Below are positions 8,296 through 16,468 of a DNA stretch of 64,000 bases, one piece after another. The position numbers were made by a program, and so were the translations under genes. The notes beneath the pieces were generated by a model, which made no database searches, was not told the origin of the DNA, and worked only from the letters and a program-made list of their open reading frames with translations. This DNA comes from Synechococcus elongatus PCC 11801. GTDB taxonomy: Bacteria; Cyanobacteriota; Cyanobacteriia; Synechococcales; Synechococcaceae. Every line of letters starts with the position of its first letter. The stretch's first letter is position 1. The stretch is taken from positions 2,087,223 through 2,151,222 of the forward strand of contig NZ_CP030139.2 of assembly GCF_003846445.2 (NCBI RefSeq), written 5' to 3'.

Positions 8296-9273
8296 ATGGC
8301 CACCAAGACGACCGCGCCAACGGGTGCCAGCTTGTCCTGGCAGGTGACGGCACCCCCCGCTGTGGATTTAGTGATATCCCTGCCTCAACCATCCTTAGCC
8401 TGCTTGTCAGGCACCGTCAGCATTGCGATTCGGGGTGGACGACTTCCCCAAGTGCGACCAGAGTCGTTGGCACTGTTAGTCGATGGCCCCAGTGACTTGA
8501 AATGGGAGCAAACCCCCAGCGGTTGGGTGGGCTGGCGCGAACGTCCAGGCTTGACTCAACTCCGCTGGCGGTTACCCGCTCACACGCAGCCCCATCCGGT
8601 GAACTGGGTGGTGAGCTTAGCCGATGTCGTGCTCGTGCAAGCTTGGGGGTTGTGGAATCACGATCTCTCGCCCAATGCCCAGGTCTTGGCAGAGCGACTG
8701 ATTCTCAAACATTGGCTGCGATCGCTACCCACCACACCCGAAGGCGCAGTGCTGGCTTCGACCACAGCCCCCACGGAGCGATCGCTGGACTGGGATCAGT
8801 CTCTCGCTGCACTTTTGCCGACGGTGTTAGCCGGTTATGAAGGCTGGCAATCCTTGGGGCTTGATCCCCAACGAGATTTTGTGGGAGCCAACCTGACGAG
8901 CGTTGATTGGCGCGGCAGTGATTGGAGTGGTTGTGACCTACGACGCACCAACTGGCGTGGTGCCAATCTTAATGATGTTGATTTTTCGGGAGCGGATTTG
9001 CGCCATAGCCGTTGGGCTGGAGCAGATCTTTCGGGAGCGTTGCTCAGTGATGCGCGCTTACGCGGGGCGGATTTCCGACGGGCGAGTCTCGCACTGGTCA
9101 ATCTGGCAGGCGCAGATCTCTCTCAGGCAGATTTGCGGGAAGCGAACCTGAGTCGAGCCAACTTAACGGGAGCCAATGTTGTCGGGGCTCGCTTTGGCAA
9201 TAATGTTGGACTCGAAGCTGAGCAAATCACCACCCTGCGCGATCGCGGTGCACTATTCGTCGTTGAGAGCTGA
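8296..9273 (+). CDS. Pentapeptide-repeat protein, 325 aa
   Basis: The first 190 residues are a non-repetitive, beta-rich region of unknown type, while residues from about 200 onward are a run of A(D/N)Lxx-type pentapeptides (GANLNDVDFSGADLRHSRWA and so on). Such runs fold as a right-handed quadrilateral beta-helix. The biochemical role of most cyanobacterial members is unknown. No signal peptide or membrane helix is visible, so it is probably cytosolic. The ATG at 8296 follows GAGGGTAG by about 6 bases and gives MATKTTAPTGASLSWQ; an in-frame TTG lies at 8269. Its last 21 bases overlap the convergent DUF39 gene. Confidence 0.85.
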   Translation: MATKTTAPTGASLSWQVTAPPAVDLVISLPQPSLACLSGTVSIAIRGGRLPQVRPESLALLVDGPSDLKWEQTPSGWVGWRERPGLTQLRWRLPAHTQPHPVNWVVSLADVVLVQAWGLWNHDLSPNAQVLAERLILKHWLRSLPTTPEGAVLASTTAPTERSLDWDQSLAALLPTVLAGYEGWQSLGLDPQRDFVGANLTSVDWRGSDWSGCDLRRTNWRGANLNDVDFSGADLRHSRWAGADLSGALLSDARLRGADFRRASLALVNLAGADLSQADLREANLSRANLTGANVVGARFGNNVGLEAEQITTLRDRGALFVVES

Positions 9274-10425
9274 GGGCGATCGCTGATCCTGCGGTTGGAA
9301 CTGGCGATCGCTAGGTAGACTCGCCACCGGCTCAGTCAGCAAAAACTCCCCGGCTTCAATCCATTGTTTGAGTAGTTCGGCCACTTGCTGCGATCGGTAG
9401 AGGCTGGCTAACGGCGCGGTGCGGATGCGCTGTCCCTCCAACGTGATGCTGCCGGACTTGAGCTTGGCGTAACTGACAAGGCCAAAGGTAGGTCGTACCC
9501 GCCGCGGAATCGAGAAGTCGACAATCGGCGCCACAATTTGGTCATCTGTGACCGCACAAGCAGCAACGACAGCTTCTGTGGTCACCGCCAAGGGGATGCC
9601 AACACCCAACATCAAGGAAGCGCCGTAGTTCTGGAAATAGCAGCCCCGCACCCAATCCGGTGACATTTGCTTGGCATCACCTATCAGCGCCAAGGTCGCC
9701 GCTGGACCCACCGGGGTGCGATTGGGTAAACGCTTTTGCAGCGGAAAATGCTGTGTACCCTCCCAAGCGATATAGCCGACCCCGCCCCCCAGAAAAATGC
9801 GGGTACCGATGCCAATGTTGGCCAGATCGGGGTCATTGAAGAGTGGCGCGATCGCCCCCGGATTGGCGTAGACCGCATTGCCCAGGTTCGGCAACAGTGG
9901 CCCCAGATAGGTGTAGAGGGTTTCATCGCCGCCATTCACCCCGACGATGAAGTTTTGGTAGAGATTACGAGGATTGAAGAGATAGAACTGGTTGATGCTG
10001 TCGTGATCGATCGTGGTTTCAAAGCTGCGGCGCGGATAGCAATCTGTTCCTTGCCCGATCGCCCGCAACCGCACTTTTTGACCCGCAATTAGATCGGCAA
10101 TGACCTGGCCGCCGCCATACTCTGCTTCCGGATCCTCACTTTCTTCGCTGGCACCCAAAAGTAAGTCTGCTGCGCCAAATCCTGAGTAGGCGCGCACATC
10201 ATTCAGCCAGCATTGGCGAATTTTGATCGGCGGATCAGTTTGACCGAGGTTAATAATTGCGCCCGAGGCTTCCATCGGCTCAAACGTACCGGTGGTGATC
10301 ACATCCACCTGCTGGGCGATCGCCTCGACTCCTAACTCTGGCGTACGCGCTTTGACCTCGGCCGCCGTCCAGACAACAGCGCGACCCGCCCGGATTTTTT
10401 CATTGATTTCTGCAATCGTGCGCAT
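9253..10425 (-). CDS. Homocysteine biosynthesis (DUF39/HcyBio) protein
   Basis: A 390-residue protein of the DUF39 family. Landmarks are VDVITTGTFEPMEASGA, FGAADLLLG, GVGYIAWEGTQHFP and the Cys-containing DWVRGCYFQNYGASL. Genetic work in methanogens (MA1821 type) links this family to making homocysteine from aspartate semialdehyde with sulfide, usually with a ferredoxin/CBS partner; whether the cyanobacterial protein does this is unproven. The ATG at 10425 (MRTIAEINEKI) is chosen over 10452 from the typical N-terminus. It is transcribed away from the tRNA-Leu gene at 10469. No partner ferredoxin gene is adjacent. Confidence 0.82.
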   Translation of the reverse strand: MRTIAEINEKIRAGRAVVWTAAEVKARTPELGVEAIAQQVDVITTGTFEPMEASGAIINLGQTDPPIKIRQCWLNDVRAYSGFGAADLLLGASEESEDPEAEYGGGQVIADLIAGQKVRLRAIGQGTDCYPRRSFETTIDHDSINQFYLFNPRNLYQNFIVGVNGGDETLYTYLGPLLPNLGNAVYANPGAIAPLFNDPDLANIGIGTRIFLGGGVGYIAWEGTQHFPLQKRLPNRTPVGPAATLALIGDAKQMSPDWVRGCYFQNYGASLMLGVGIPLAVTTEAVVAACAVTDDQIVAPIVDFSIPRRVRPTFGLVSYAKLKSGSITLEGQRIRTAPLASLYRSQQVAELLKQWIEAGEFLLTEPVASLPSDRQFQPQDQRSPSALNDE

Positions 10426-10468
10426 TTGGCAATCTGCCCAGGCGATCGCCACAGGTCATTTTGAATAG

Positions 10469-10792
10469 TGGGGGCGGAGGGACTCGAACCCTCACGACCT
10501 TTACAGTCAGCGGATTTTCATTCTCTCTGCAACTTTCGCTGCCATCGACAATGGCGATGTTGAGAATTGGACTATCCCTTTACCCTCGGCTGGATCCGCT
10601 AGGGTAGCTCCCGTCTAGTCTCTGCACCTTCTAAAGCTGTCAGTTATTTAGCTTTAGCTTGGCTCAGGATTGCCATGACTTTAATGTTTAAAGCTTTAGG
10701 TTTCCCTGAGTTTGAGAGCTGCCACTCGATCCCTTTCGCGATCGAGGCCCAGTTTTCTAAGTCCGCTGCGTCTACCGTTCCGCCACGCCCCC
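10469..10792 (-). tRNA. trnL-UAA: tRNA-Leu(UAA) interrupted by a group I intron
   Basis: 5' exon 10792-10759 (34 nt) and 3' exon 10518-10469 (50 nt) join to a class II tRNA of 84 nt. The acceptor pairs GGGGGCG with CGCCCCC, the T-loop reads GGTTCGAGTCC, and the anticodon stem-loop becomes GCGGA-CTTAAAA-TCCGC with anticodon UAA. The intron interrupts the anticodon between U34 and A35. The discriminator is A and CCA is not encoded. The same split tRNA is known from cyanobacteria and plastids. Confidence 0.97.
10519..10758 (-). other. Group I (IC3-type) self-splicing intron in tRNA-Leu
   Basis: About 240 nt, with no open frame for an endonuclease. The 5' exon ends in U and the intron ends in G, as for group I introns. 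Core elements are readable on the minus strand: GCAGAGACTAGACGG (R element) and AAGGGATAGTCC (S element). It should remove itself using guanosine. Confidence 0.95.
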
Positions 10793-10867
10793 TGATCAAT
10801 CCTCCTTATTCCACCATTGGCAAGGGCTTGGACGCAAGCGTTTAAAATCAAAGCCAAGCATCTGAGT

Positions 10868-11092
10868 ATGACTGTGACTCTGATCATTGCGGCCTTGTAC
10901 CTAGCGCTTGCGGGCGCTTACCTGCTGGTTGTTCCGGCGGCACTGTACCTGTATCTGCAAAAGCGCTGGTACGTTGCGAGCTCCTGGGAACGGGCGTTCA
11001 TGTACTTTTTGGTCTTCTTCTTCTTCCCGGGATTGCTCTTGTTGGCGCCGGTCCTCAACTTCCGGCCGCGATCGCGCCAGATCCCAGCCTAG
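10868..11092 (+). CDS. ndhL: NAD(P)H dehydrogenase (NDH-1) subunit L
   Basis: A 74-residue membrane subunit of the cyanobacterial/plastid NDH-1 complex, which takes part in cyclic electron flow, respiration and CO2 uptake. In Synechocystis this gene was found as ictA, needed for inorganic carbon transport. Two hydrophobic helices are visible ([20 protein letters not shown] and [20 protein letters not shown]). The ATG at 10868 is chosen from the family N-terminus [11 protein letters not shown]. The stop codon TAG abuts the ATG of the following DUF3007 gene, so the two are probably translationally coupled. The 76-base gap to the divergent tRNA-Leu must hold both promoters. Confidence 0.94.
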   Translation: MTVTLIIAALYLALAGAYLLVVPAALYLYLQKRWYVASSWERAFMYFLVFFFFPGLLLLAPVLNFRPRSRQIPA

Positions 11093-11422
11093 ATGCGACG
11101 CCTAGATATCCTGCTGCTGGGAGCAGGTTTGGTAGGAACGGGGGCGCTGCTCTACAGCGTCCTACAGCGCTTTGGCTTAGCGGAGTTTGATGCGGGAATT
11201 TGGAGCGAAGCCCTGCTGGTGGGCGGCGTGGTGCTCTGGAGCCTGACCTACGTTTTTCGAGTGCTAACTAAGCGGATGACCTACGCGCAGCAGTTGCGCG
11301 ACTACGAAGACGCCGTCTTGCAGAAACGCCTTGAAGAACTGTCGCCGGAAGAACTAGCCAAACTGCAGGCGGAAGTCGAAGCTGAGCGGGCAGAGCGATC
11401 GCAAGAGTCCTCACAGTCCTAA
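11093..11422 (+). CDS. DUF3007 membrane protein
   Basis: A 109-residue protein with two N-terminal membrane helices (ILLLGAGLVGTGALLYSVLQ and ALLVGGVVLWSLTYVF), then KRMTYAQQLRDYEDAVLQKR and a charged, coiled-coil-like tail. This is the DUF3007 family of cyanobacteria and plants. Its function is not known to me from sequence; an NDH-1 or thylakoid role is suggested only by the zero-gap position after ndhL. trpA follows 30 bases later on the same strand. Confidence 0.88.
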   Translation: MRRLDILLLGAGLVGTGALLYSVLQRFGLAEFDAGIWSEALLVGGVVLWSLTYVFRVLTKRMTYAQQLRDYEDAVLQKRLEELSPEELAKLQAEVEAERAERSQESSQS

Positions 11423-11452
11423 GATCAGACTTTGGCCGTCTTTGAACTGGGC

Positions 11453-12253
11453 ATGACTGCAATTTCTGACTGCTTTGCTGCACTGCGATCGCAGGGACGC
11501 TGCGCACTGATCCCGTTTTTGACGGCGGGCGACCCGGATTTAGAAACCACCCGTCAGGCATTGCTGGCCCTCGATCGCGAAGGTGCTGACCTGATCGAGT
11601 TGGGAGTGCCCTACTCGGATCCATTGGCCGATGGGCCGGTGATCCAAGCAGCAGCAACTCGCGCCCTACAAGCGGGAACGCGACTGGATGATGTCTTGGC
11701 CCTGCTCAAAGACGTGCGATCGCAGATCAAGGCACCAGTTGTCCTTTTTACCTACTGCAACCCAATTCTCAATCGCGGTTTTGAAACGTTCCTCGATCAG
11801 ATTGCAGCAGCAGGTGCGAATGGTTTGGTTGTCCCCGATCTGCCCTTAGAAGAGTCTCAGCGTCTCTCAGAAGTCGCAGCTGAGCGCGGCATTGATTTGA
11901 TTCTGCTGATCGCACCGACGAGTTCCGCAGATCGCATTACAGCCATCAGTGAACAAGCCCGCGGCTTCATTTACTTGGTTAGTGTCACCGGTGTAACTGG
12001 GATGCGCCAAGGGATGCAGTCCCGTGTTGCAGATCTACTGCAAGAAATTCGCCAAGGCACCGATAAGCCAATTGGTGTGGGTTTCGGGATTTCGGGAGCA
12101 GAGCAGGCTCGACAGGTACGTGATTGGGGTGCGGACGGCGTGATTGTCGGTAGCGCCTTTGTGAATCGCCTCCAAGAGCAGGGAGTCGAGGGAGTGGCAG
12201 CACTTTGCCGAGAGTTGCGGCAAGCGATCGATCGCCAGCCTGCGTTGTCCTGA
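11453..12253 (+). CDS. trpA: Tryptophan synthase alpha chain
   Basis: Splits indole-3-glycerol phosphate to indole and glyceraldehyde 3-phosphate, passing indole to TrpB. The TIM barrel shows [12 protein letters not shown], the catalytic Glu in [12 protein letters not shown] followed by LADGPVIQ, the second acid in [11 protein letters not shown], and the phosphate site [12 protein letters not shown]. Length of 266 aa is normal. The ATG at 11453 is used; a TTG at 11432 is in frame but gives an atypical leader. No other trp gene is in the window, as usual in cyanobacteria, where trp genes are dispersed. Confidence 0.97.
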   Translation: MTAISDCFAALRSQGRCALIPFLTAGDPDLETTRQALLALDREGADLIELGVPYSDPLADGPVIQAAATRALQAGTRLDDVLALLKDVRSQIKAPVVLFTYCNPILNRGFETFLDQIAAAGANGLVVPDLPLEESQRLSEVAAERGIDLILLIAPTSSADRITAISEQARGFIYLVSVTGVTGMRQGMQSRVADLLQEIRQGTDKPIGVGFGISGAEQARQVRDWGADGVIVGSAFVNRLQEQGVEGVAALCRELRQAIDRQPALS

Positions 12254-12354
12254 GCCTGTATTGAGGTCACTGCAGACTTGCTCCTCGCTTCAAGCAGTGG
12301 TACGTGTCCACTCCCTCATTCTTTTGGCTGAATACCCTCGCGCTTGTGCAGTGA

Positions 12355-12393
12355 AAGTGCCCCTCCGTTGATGCTGGTTACGGAGGAGCACTT
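12355..12393 (+). terminator. Strong hairpin after trpA
   Basis: AAGTGC and CCTCCGT (12355-12368) pair with ACGGAGG and GCACTT (12380-12393), giving 13 bp with a single C/A mismatch and an 11-nt loop. No T-run follows. It lies 100 bases after the trpA stop in a 217-base gap that holds no gene, so it could end trpA transcription or be part of a small RNA. Confidence 0.5.
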
Positions 12394-12448
12394 GCTTGTG
12401 TGATTCAGTGAGAAGAACAGTCGAATGAACCTCTGAGCCTCGGTTGAG

Positions 12449-12474
12449 TTAGTTGAAGCGATCGCTTCAACTAA
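12449..12474. repeat. Perfect 26-bp palindrome centred on HIP1
   Basis: A gapless palindrome with GCGATCGC at its centre and arms TTAGTTGAA / TTCAACTAA. It overlaps the stop codon of the cation exchanger gene. It is far longer than the usual HIP1 octamer and could form a hairpin acting in termination. Confidence 0.7.
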
Positions 12475-13580
12475 GACTGAGCACGTCCTGAGGGCAATTT
12501 CCGCCAAGCTTGGTAAGCCGCGCTGACAGTGGTGATCGTTGCCATCGGCACAATCAGCAAGACCAAAACCCAGCGTAGGCTTGTGAGCAACGGATTTTGG
12601 AGTTCTTGCAGAACCAACTCTGCGAAATAGGCGCTGTAGGCACCCAGCAGGAGGATGCCTTCCCAGCGGCTGATGATGAAGCCACTGAAGAAAATGGGCA
12701 GGCACAACAAGGAAATACCGACCATGACGGGAAGGTCGATCTGAGCAGCCTGCGCTTCAACTGGGACACCGTTACTGGCAATGATTGCCGCGATACCCAA
12801 GACAATCAGCACGTTGAAAATATTGCTGCCCACCACGTTGCCGACGGCAATATCCCGCTCGCCTTTCAGACTCGCGACAACAGAAGTGGCCAGCTCTGGG
12901 AGTGATGTTCCGGCAGCCACAATAGTCAAACCAATAATGAGCTCGCTGATTTGCAGAGAGCGGGCGATCGCTACTGAGCTATCGATCAGTAACTTGGCAC
13001 CGAGAATGAGCAGACCGAGCCCCGCAGCGATCAACAGGATCTGTTGCCAAAGGGGCGGGCGATCGCTCAAACCATACTCTTCTGCGTATTCTGCCTGTAC
13101 CTCCGGATCAGGTTCTTCTCCGCCCTGGCGAATCTGGAAGAGGGTATACAAGACCCCCAAGACGACCAAGACAATTCCGTCGAGGCGGCTAATGCGACCA
13201 TCGAGGGCCATGCCATAGACCAAGCCTGCCGTCGCAATCATGATCGGTACATCTAGTCGCACCAACTGCTGAGCGACTTGTAGGGGGGTGATCAGGGCTG
13301 AGATCCCCAAGATGAACAGCACATTGAAGATGTTGCTGCCGACCACATTCCCCAGAGAGATATCATTCGAGCCTTCAAGGATGGCCTGCACACTGACGGC
13401 AAGCTCGGGAGTGCTGGTCCCGTAGGCCACGACCGTGAGACCAATCACCAAGGGCGATAACCCAACGAGGGCTGCAAGTTTTGAAGCACCTCGGACTAAA
13501 AACTCAGCGCCAGCTACGAGGATTACTAAGCCGAGCAGCAGAAGCAAAACATTGATCAGCATTGAGGCAATCGCCAACAT
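12471..13580 (-). CDS. Na+/Ca2+ exchanger family protein (YrbG-like)
   Basis: A 369-residue membrane antiporter of the cation/Ca2+ (CaCA) superfamily. Two inverted repeats each contain the ion-binding alpha motif: AYGTSTPELAVS followed by GNVVGSNIFN in the first half, AAGTSLPELATS followed by GNVVGSNIFN in the second. About ten hydrophobic helices and a central hydrophilic loop (QGGEEPDPEVQAEYAEEY) are visible. It probably exchanges Na+ or H+ for Ca2+ at the cytoplasmic membrane; ion choice cannot be read from the motifs. Start MLAIASMLINV at 13580, with a second Met at 13562. Convergent with trpA. Confidence 0.92.
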   Translation of the reverse strand: MLAIASMLINVLLLLLGLVILVAGAEFLVRGASKLAALVGLSPLVIGLTVVAYGTSTPELAVSVQAILEGSNDISLGNVVGSNIFNVLFILGISALITPLQVAQQLVRLDVPIMIATAGLVYGMALDGRISRLDGIVLVVLGVLYTLFQIRQGGEEPDPEVQAEYAEEYGLSDRPPLWQQILLIAAGLGLLILGAKLLIDSSVAIARSLQISELIIGLTIVAAGTSLPELATSVVASLKGERDIAVGNVVGSNIFNVLIVLGIAAIIASNGVPVEAQAAQIDLPVMVGISLLCLPIFFSGFIISRWEGILLLGAYSAYFAELVLQELQNPLLTSLRWVLVLLIVPMATITTVSAAYQAWRKLPSGRAQS

Positions 13581-13613
13581 GTCTCCTTCATCTTACGGAC
13601 GCGATCGCCTATA

Positions 13614-13635
13614 AAAAAACCCTGCCAAGGCAGGG
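13614..13635 (-). terminator. Rho-independent terminator of hli
   Basis: Stem CCCTGCC (13620-13626) with GGCAGGG (13629-13635), 2-nt loop, followed on the minus strand by a run of T. It lies 43 bases past the hli stop. Confidence 0.88.
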
Positions 13636-13678
13636 CTAAACGGTATTGCTCTCTGACTACTGACTGGGAAATCGAAAT

Positions 13679-13822
13679 CTACAGCAGGCCAATCTGCGAC
13701 AGGATGCCTTGGCCAGTCAACAATTCGGTGGCCAAACCAACAACGAAACCGATCATCGCCAGACGGCCATTCCAGGTTTCTGCAAATGCAGTGAAGCCGA
13801 ACTTGGTATTTTGCTCAGACAT
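13679..13822 (-). CDS. hli: High-light-inducible protein (Hli/Scp), 47 aa
   Basis: A one-helix relative of plant chlorophyll a/b-binding proteins; these bind chlorophyll and carotenoid in thylakoids and protect photosystem assembly in strong light. The protein begins MSEQNTKFGFTAFAETWNGR. The chlorophyll-binding ExxNxR motif is in AETWNGRLAMIGF, within the single helix (LAMIGFVVGLATELLTG). A very good ribosome site, GGGAGG, lies 9 bases before the ATG at 13822. An HLR1-like box lies upstream and a clear terminator downstream, so it is a single-gene unit. Identity as an Hli is clear; which paralogue is not. Confidence 0.95.
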   Translation of the reverse strand: MSEQNTKFGFTAFAETWNGRLAMIGFVVGLATELLTGQGILSQIGLL

Positions 13823-13853
13823 GACAGGGACCTCCCTACGGGGTGGTTTGGTA

Positions 13854-13871
13854 TCTGTAAATCAATGTAAC
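13854..13871 (-). promoter_or_regulatory. HLR1-like box (RpaB site) upstream of hli
   Basis: On the minus strand GTTACA (13871-13866) and TTTACA (13861-13856) form a direct repeat with a 10-base period, fitting the published HLR1 consensus (G/T)TTACA followed by W-W-N-N and a second copy. RpaB binding to HLR1 upstream of hli genes is established in this species. It lies 34 bases before the hli ATG. Confidence 0.75.
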
Positions 13872-13922
13872 GCAAGCGCTGGGAGATTTGCAACATTTCT
13901 TCAAGGATTTTTGCGTCAATCC

Positions 13923-16466
13923 CTAAAAACCGTTGCTAAGACTGACCGGCACTGGCTTAACACCCCAGATCTGCTCGCTGTAGTCGGCGATCGTGCGGTC
14001 GGACGAGAACTTGCCCGATCGCGCAGTGTTCAGCACCGACATTTGCCACCAGCGATCGGGATCGCGGTAAGCAGCGGCGGCCTCACGCTGACAGTCGATG
14101 TAGGACTGGTAATCCGCCATCAACATGTATTCATCCCGTTGCAGCAGATCGCTGACTAAGTCTTGGAACAGGTTGGGCTGATCGGGGGTGAAATGACCGC
14201 TGCTAAAGCGCTCGAGGACGGCTCTCAGTTCAGCATTGCTGCTCCAGAACTCGACGGGACGATAACCCCGACTTTGGCGTCGCGCAATCTCTTCAGCCCG
14301 TAGCCCAAACAGGAAGAAGTTCTCAGGGCCAACTTCCTCTCGAATCTCGATGTTGGCGCCGTCATAGGTGCCGATCGTCAAGGCTCCGTTCATGGTGAAC
14401 TTCATGTTGCCGGTGCCCGATGCTTCCTTACCCGCCGTCGAGATCTGCTCCGACAAATCAGCGGCTGGATAGATGCGCTGTCCTAAGGAGACGTTGAAGT
14501 TTGGTAAGAAGACAACTTTGATCCGCCCTTGGATGTCGGGATCATGGTTGATGATGCTACCTACAGCGTTGATCAGCTTGATGATCTGCTTGGCGCGGTA
14601 ATAACCAGGCGCTGCCTTGCCCGCAAAGATGAAGGTACGCGGCAACAGGTTGAGCTGCGGATTATGTTTCAGCCAGTTGTAGAGCGTCACGATGTGCATG
14701 ACAGCGAGGAGCTGTCGCTTGTACTCGTGAATCCGCTTGACTTGGACATCAAAGAGCGAACTGGGATCGACTTCAATCCGAGTCTGTTGGTAGATGTAGC
14801 GGCTGAGATCGACTTTGTTGTGATGCTTGACTTCGGCCCAGCGCTGCAGGAAGTCGCGATCGCCCACACTCTCTTCAAGACGGCGCAGCTGACTGAGGTC
14901 ATGAATCCAGTCATGGCCAATCTTCTCGCTGATCAAATTGGCCAAGCGAGGGTTACTTTGTAACAGCCAGCGACGTGGTGTCACGCCGTTGGTCATGTTG
15001 AAGAATTTCTCAGGCCAAAGCTCGTAGAAGTCGCGCAGGGTTTCTTGCTTGAGCAACTGGGTATGGAGAGCAGCGACCCCGTTGATGGCATGGCTTCCGA
15101 CACAGGCTAGATGTGCCATCCGCACCTGAGGTTCGGGTCCTTCCTCAATCAGCGACAGTCGCCGAGCGCGCGTCTCGTCGCCGGGATACCAAGCCCGCAC
15201 ATTGGCCAAGAAGCGCCAATTGATTTCGTAGATGATTTCCATCAAGCGCGGTAGCGTCCGCTGGAACATCCCGACTGGCCAGCGTTCTAGCGCTTCGGGC
15301 AGGAGCGTGTGGTTGGTGTAGGCAAAGGTGCGCTGAGTAATGGTCCAAGCACTATCCCAGGTTAGGTGATGCTCATCAATCAGCAGGCGCATCAGTTCTG
15401 GTACGGCCACGCTGGGGTGCGTGTCATTGAGCTGCACAGCGATCGCTTCATGCAGTCGTTCCAGATGCCCGTGATTGATCAGGTGCCGGCGAATAATGTC
15501 TTGTAGCGAGGCGGAGACAAAGAAGTACTGTTGCTCCAGCCGTAGCTCTCGCCCTTGGGGGGTGTTGTCGTTGGGATACAGTACCTTCGAGATTGTCTCG
15601 GAGGACATTTTGTCAGCGACTGCATCGTCGTAGTTGCCGGAGTTAAACGCCTCTAGATTCAGCTCGGTCGTGCCCTCTGCCTTCCAAAGCCGCAGCATGC
15701 TGACGTTGTTGGTGTCGTAGCCTGGAACGGGTGTGTCGTAGGGAATCGCCCGAATGACGCGATCGGGAATCCAAGAGACACAATAGCGACCCCGCGCATC
15801 ATGGTAGGCCTCAGTATGACCGCCCAACTTAATTTCAACGGCTTGTTCGCGCCGTTCTAGCTCCCAAGGATTGCCGAAGCGCAGCCAGTTGTCAGGAATC
15901 TCCATCTGCCAACCGTTATGGAGTTCTTGGTGGAAAATGCCGAACTCATAGCGGATGCCATAGCCGACTGCGGGGATGTCCAGCGTGGCCATCGAATCCA
16001 AGAAGCAAGCCGCCAGACGGCCCAAGCCACCATTGCCCAAGCCCGGCTCTTCTTCTTTTTCTAGCAATTGCTCAAAATCCAGCCCGACTTCTTCTAGAAC
16101 CTGCTGGACGCGATCGTGGAGATGCAGATTAATTAGACAGTTTTCGAGGTGCCGCCCCATCAAGAACTCGGCTGACAGGTAGCAGACCACCTTGACGTGT
16201 TGCTGCTGATAGGTCGAAAGGGATGCTAGCCAGCGTTGCAGCAGGCGATCGCGCACCATGTAGGCCAAGGCCATGTAGTGGTCACGGAGTGTGGCAATCG
16301 CCGAAGTTTTCCCCTGGGTGTAGTAGAGATGGGCTTCGTAGGCCCGCTTCAGGGTTTCAGGTGTTACGGAAGTCCGTTCGTCCTCGCAGACCAAGCCGCT
16401 GGGTTCTAGGTAGCTCGTTGTTGGGTCGTAGCTGAGTTGGGCGGTGGAATCACTCATAGGGGCCAT
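13923..16466 (-). CDS. glgP: Glycogen phosphorylase
   Basis: Releases glucose 1-phosphate from glycogen, the dark carbon store of cyanobacteria. Length of about 847 aa is normal for the maltodextrin/glycogen phosphorylase family. The pyridoxal phosphate lysine lies in EASGTGNMKFTMNGA. Other landmarks are YLSAEFLMGRHLENC, GNGGLGRLAACFLDS, QLNDTHPSVAVPELMR and VKRIHEYKRQ. The start is ambiguous: ATG at 16466 (MAPMSDSTAQ) begins two bases after the gap stop, and ATG at 16457 (MSDSTAQ) is nearly equal; the open frame further upstream overlaps gap. The tight spacing suggests gap-glgP is one mRNA with coupled translation. Confidence 0.96.
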   Translation of the reverse strand: MAPMSDSTAQLSYDPTTSYLEPSGLVCEDERTSVTPETLKRAYEAHLYYTQGKTSAIATLRDHYMALAYMVRDRLLQRWLASLSTYQQQHVKVVCYLSAEFLMGRHLENCLINLHLHDRVQQVLEEVGLDFEQLLEKEEEPGLGNGGLGRLAACFLDSMATLDIPAVGYGIRYEFGIFHQELHNGWQMEIPDNWLRFGNPWELERREQAVEIKLGGHTEAYHDARGRYCVSWIPDRVIRAIPYDTPVPGYDTNNVSMLRLWKAEGTTELNLEAFNSGNYDDAVADKMSSETISKVLYPNDNTPQGRELRLEQQYFFVSASLQDIIRRHLINHGHLERLHEAIAVQLNDTHPSVAVPELMRLLIDEHHLTWDSAWTITQRTFAYTNHTLLPEALERWPVGMFQRTLPRLMEIIYEINWRFLANVRAWYPGDETRARRLSLIEEGPEPQVRMAHLACVGSHAINGVAALHTQLLKQETLRDFYELWPEKFFNMTNGVTPRRWLLQSNPRLANLISEKIGHDWIHDLSQLRRLEESVGDRDFLQRWAEVKHHNKVDLSRYIYQQTRIEVDPSSLFDVQVKRIHEYKRQLLAVMHIVTLYNWLKHNPQLNLLPRTFIFAGKAAPGYYRAKQIIKLINAVGSIINHDPDIQGRIKVVFLPNFNVSLGQRIYPAADLSEQISTAGKEASGTGNMKFTMNGALTIGTYDGANIEIREEVGPENFFLFGLRAEEIARRQSRGYRPVEFWSSNAELRAVLERFSSGHFTPDQPNLFQDLVSDLLQRDEYMLMADYQSYIDCQREAAAAYRDPDRWWQMSVLNTARSGKFSSDRTIADYSEQIWGVKPVPVSLSNGF

Positions 16467-16468
16467 AC

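Noticed and set aside
11268-11657. 129-aa minus-strand frame across DUF3007 and trpA
   Set aside because: Lies over two recognised genes on the other strand; composition is Arg/Pro/Ser-rich as in shadow frames.
12316-12705. 129-aa minus-strand frame in the trpA/exchanger gap
   Set aside because: Half of it overlaps the exchanger in another frame, and the rest covers the hairpins; no ribosome site.
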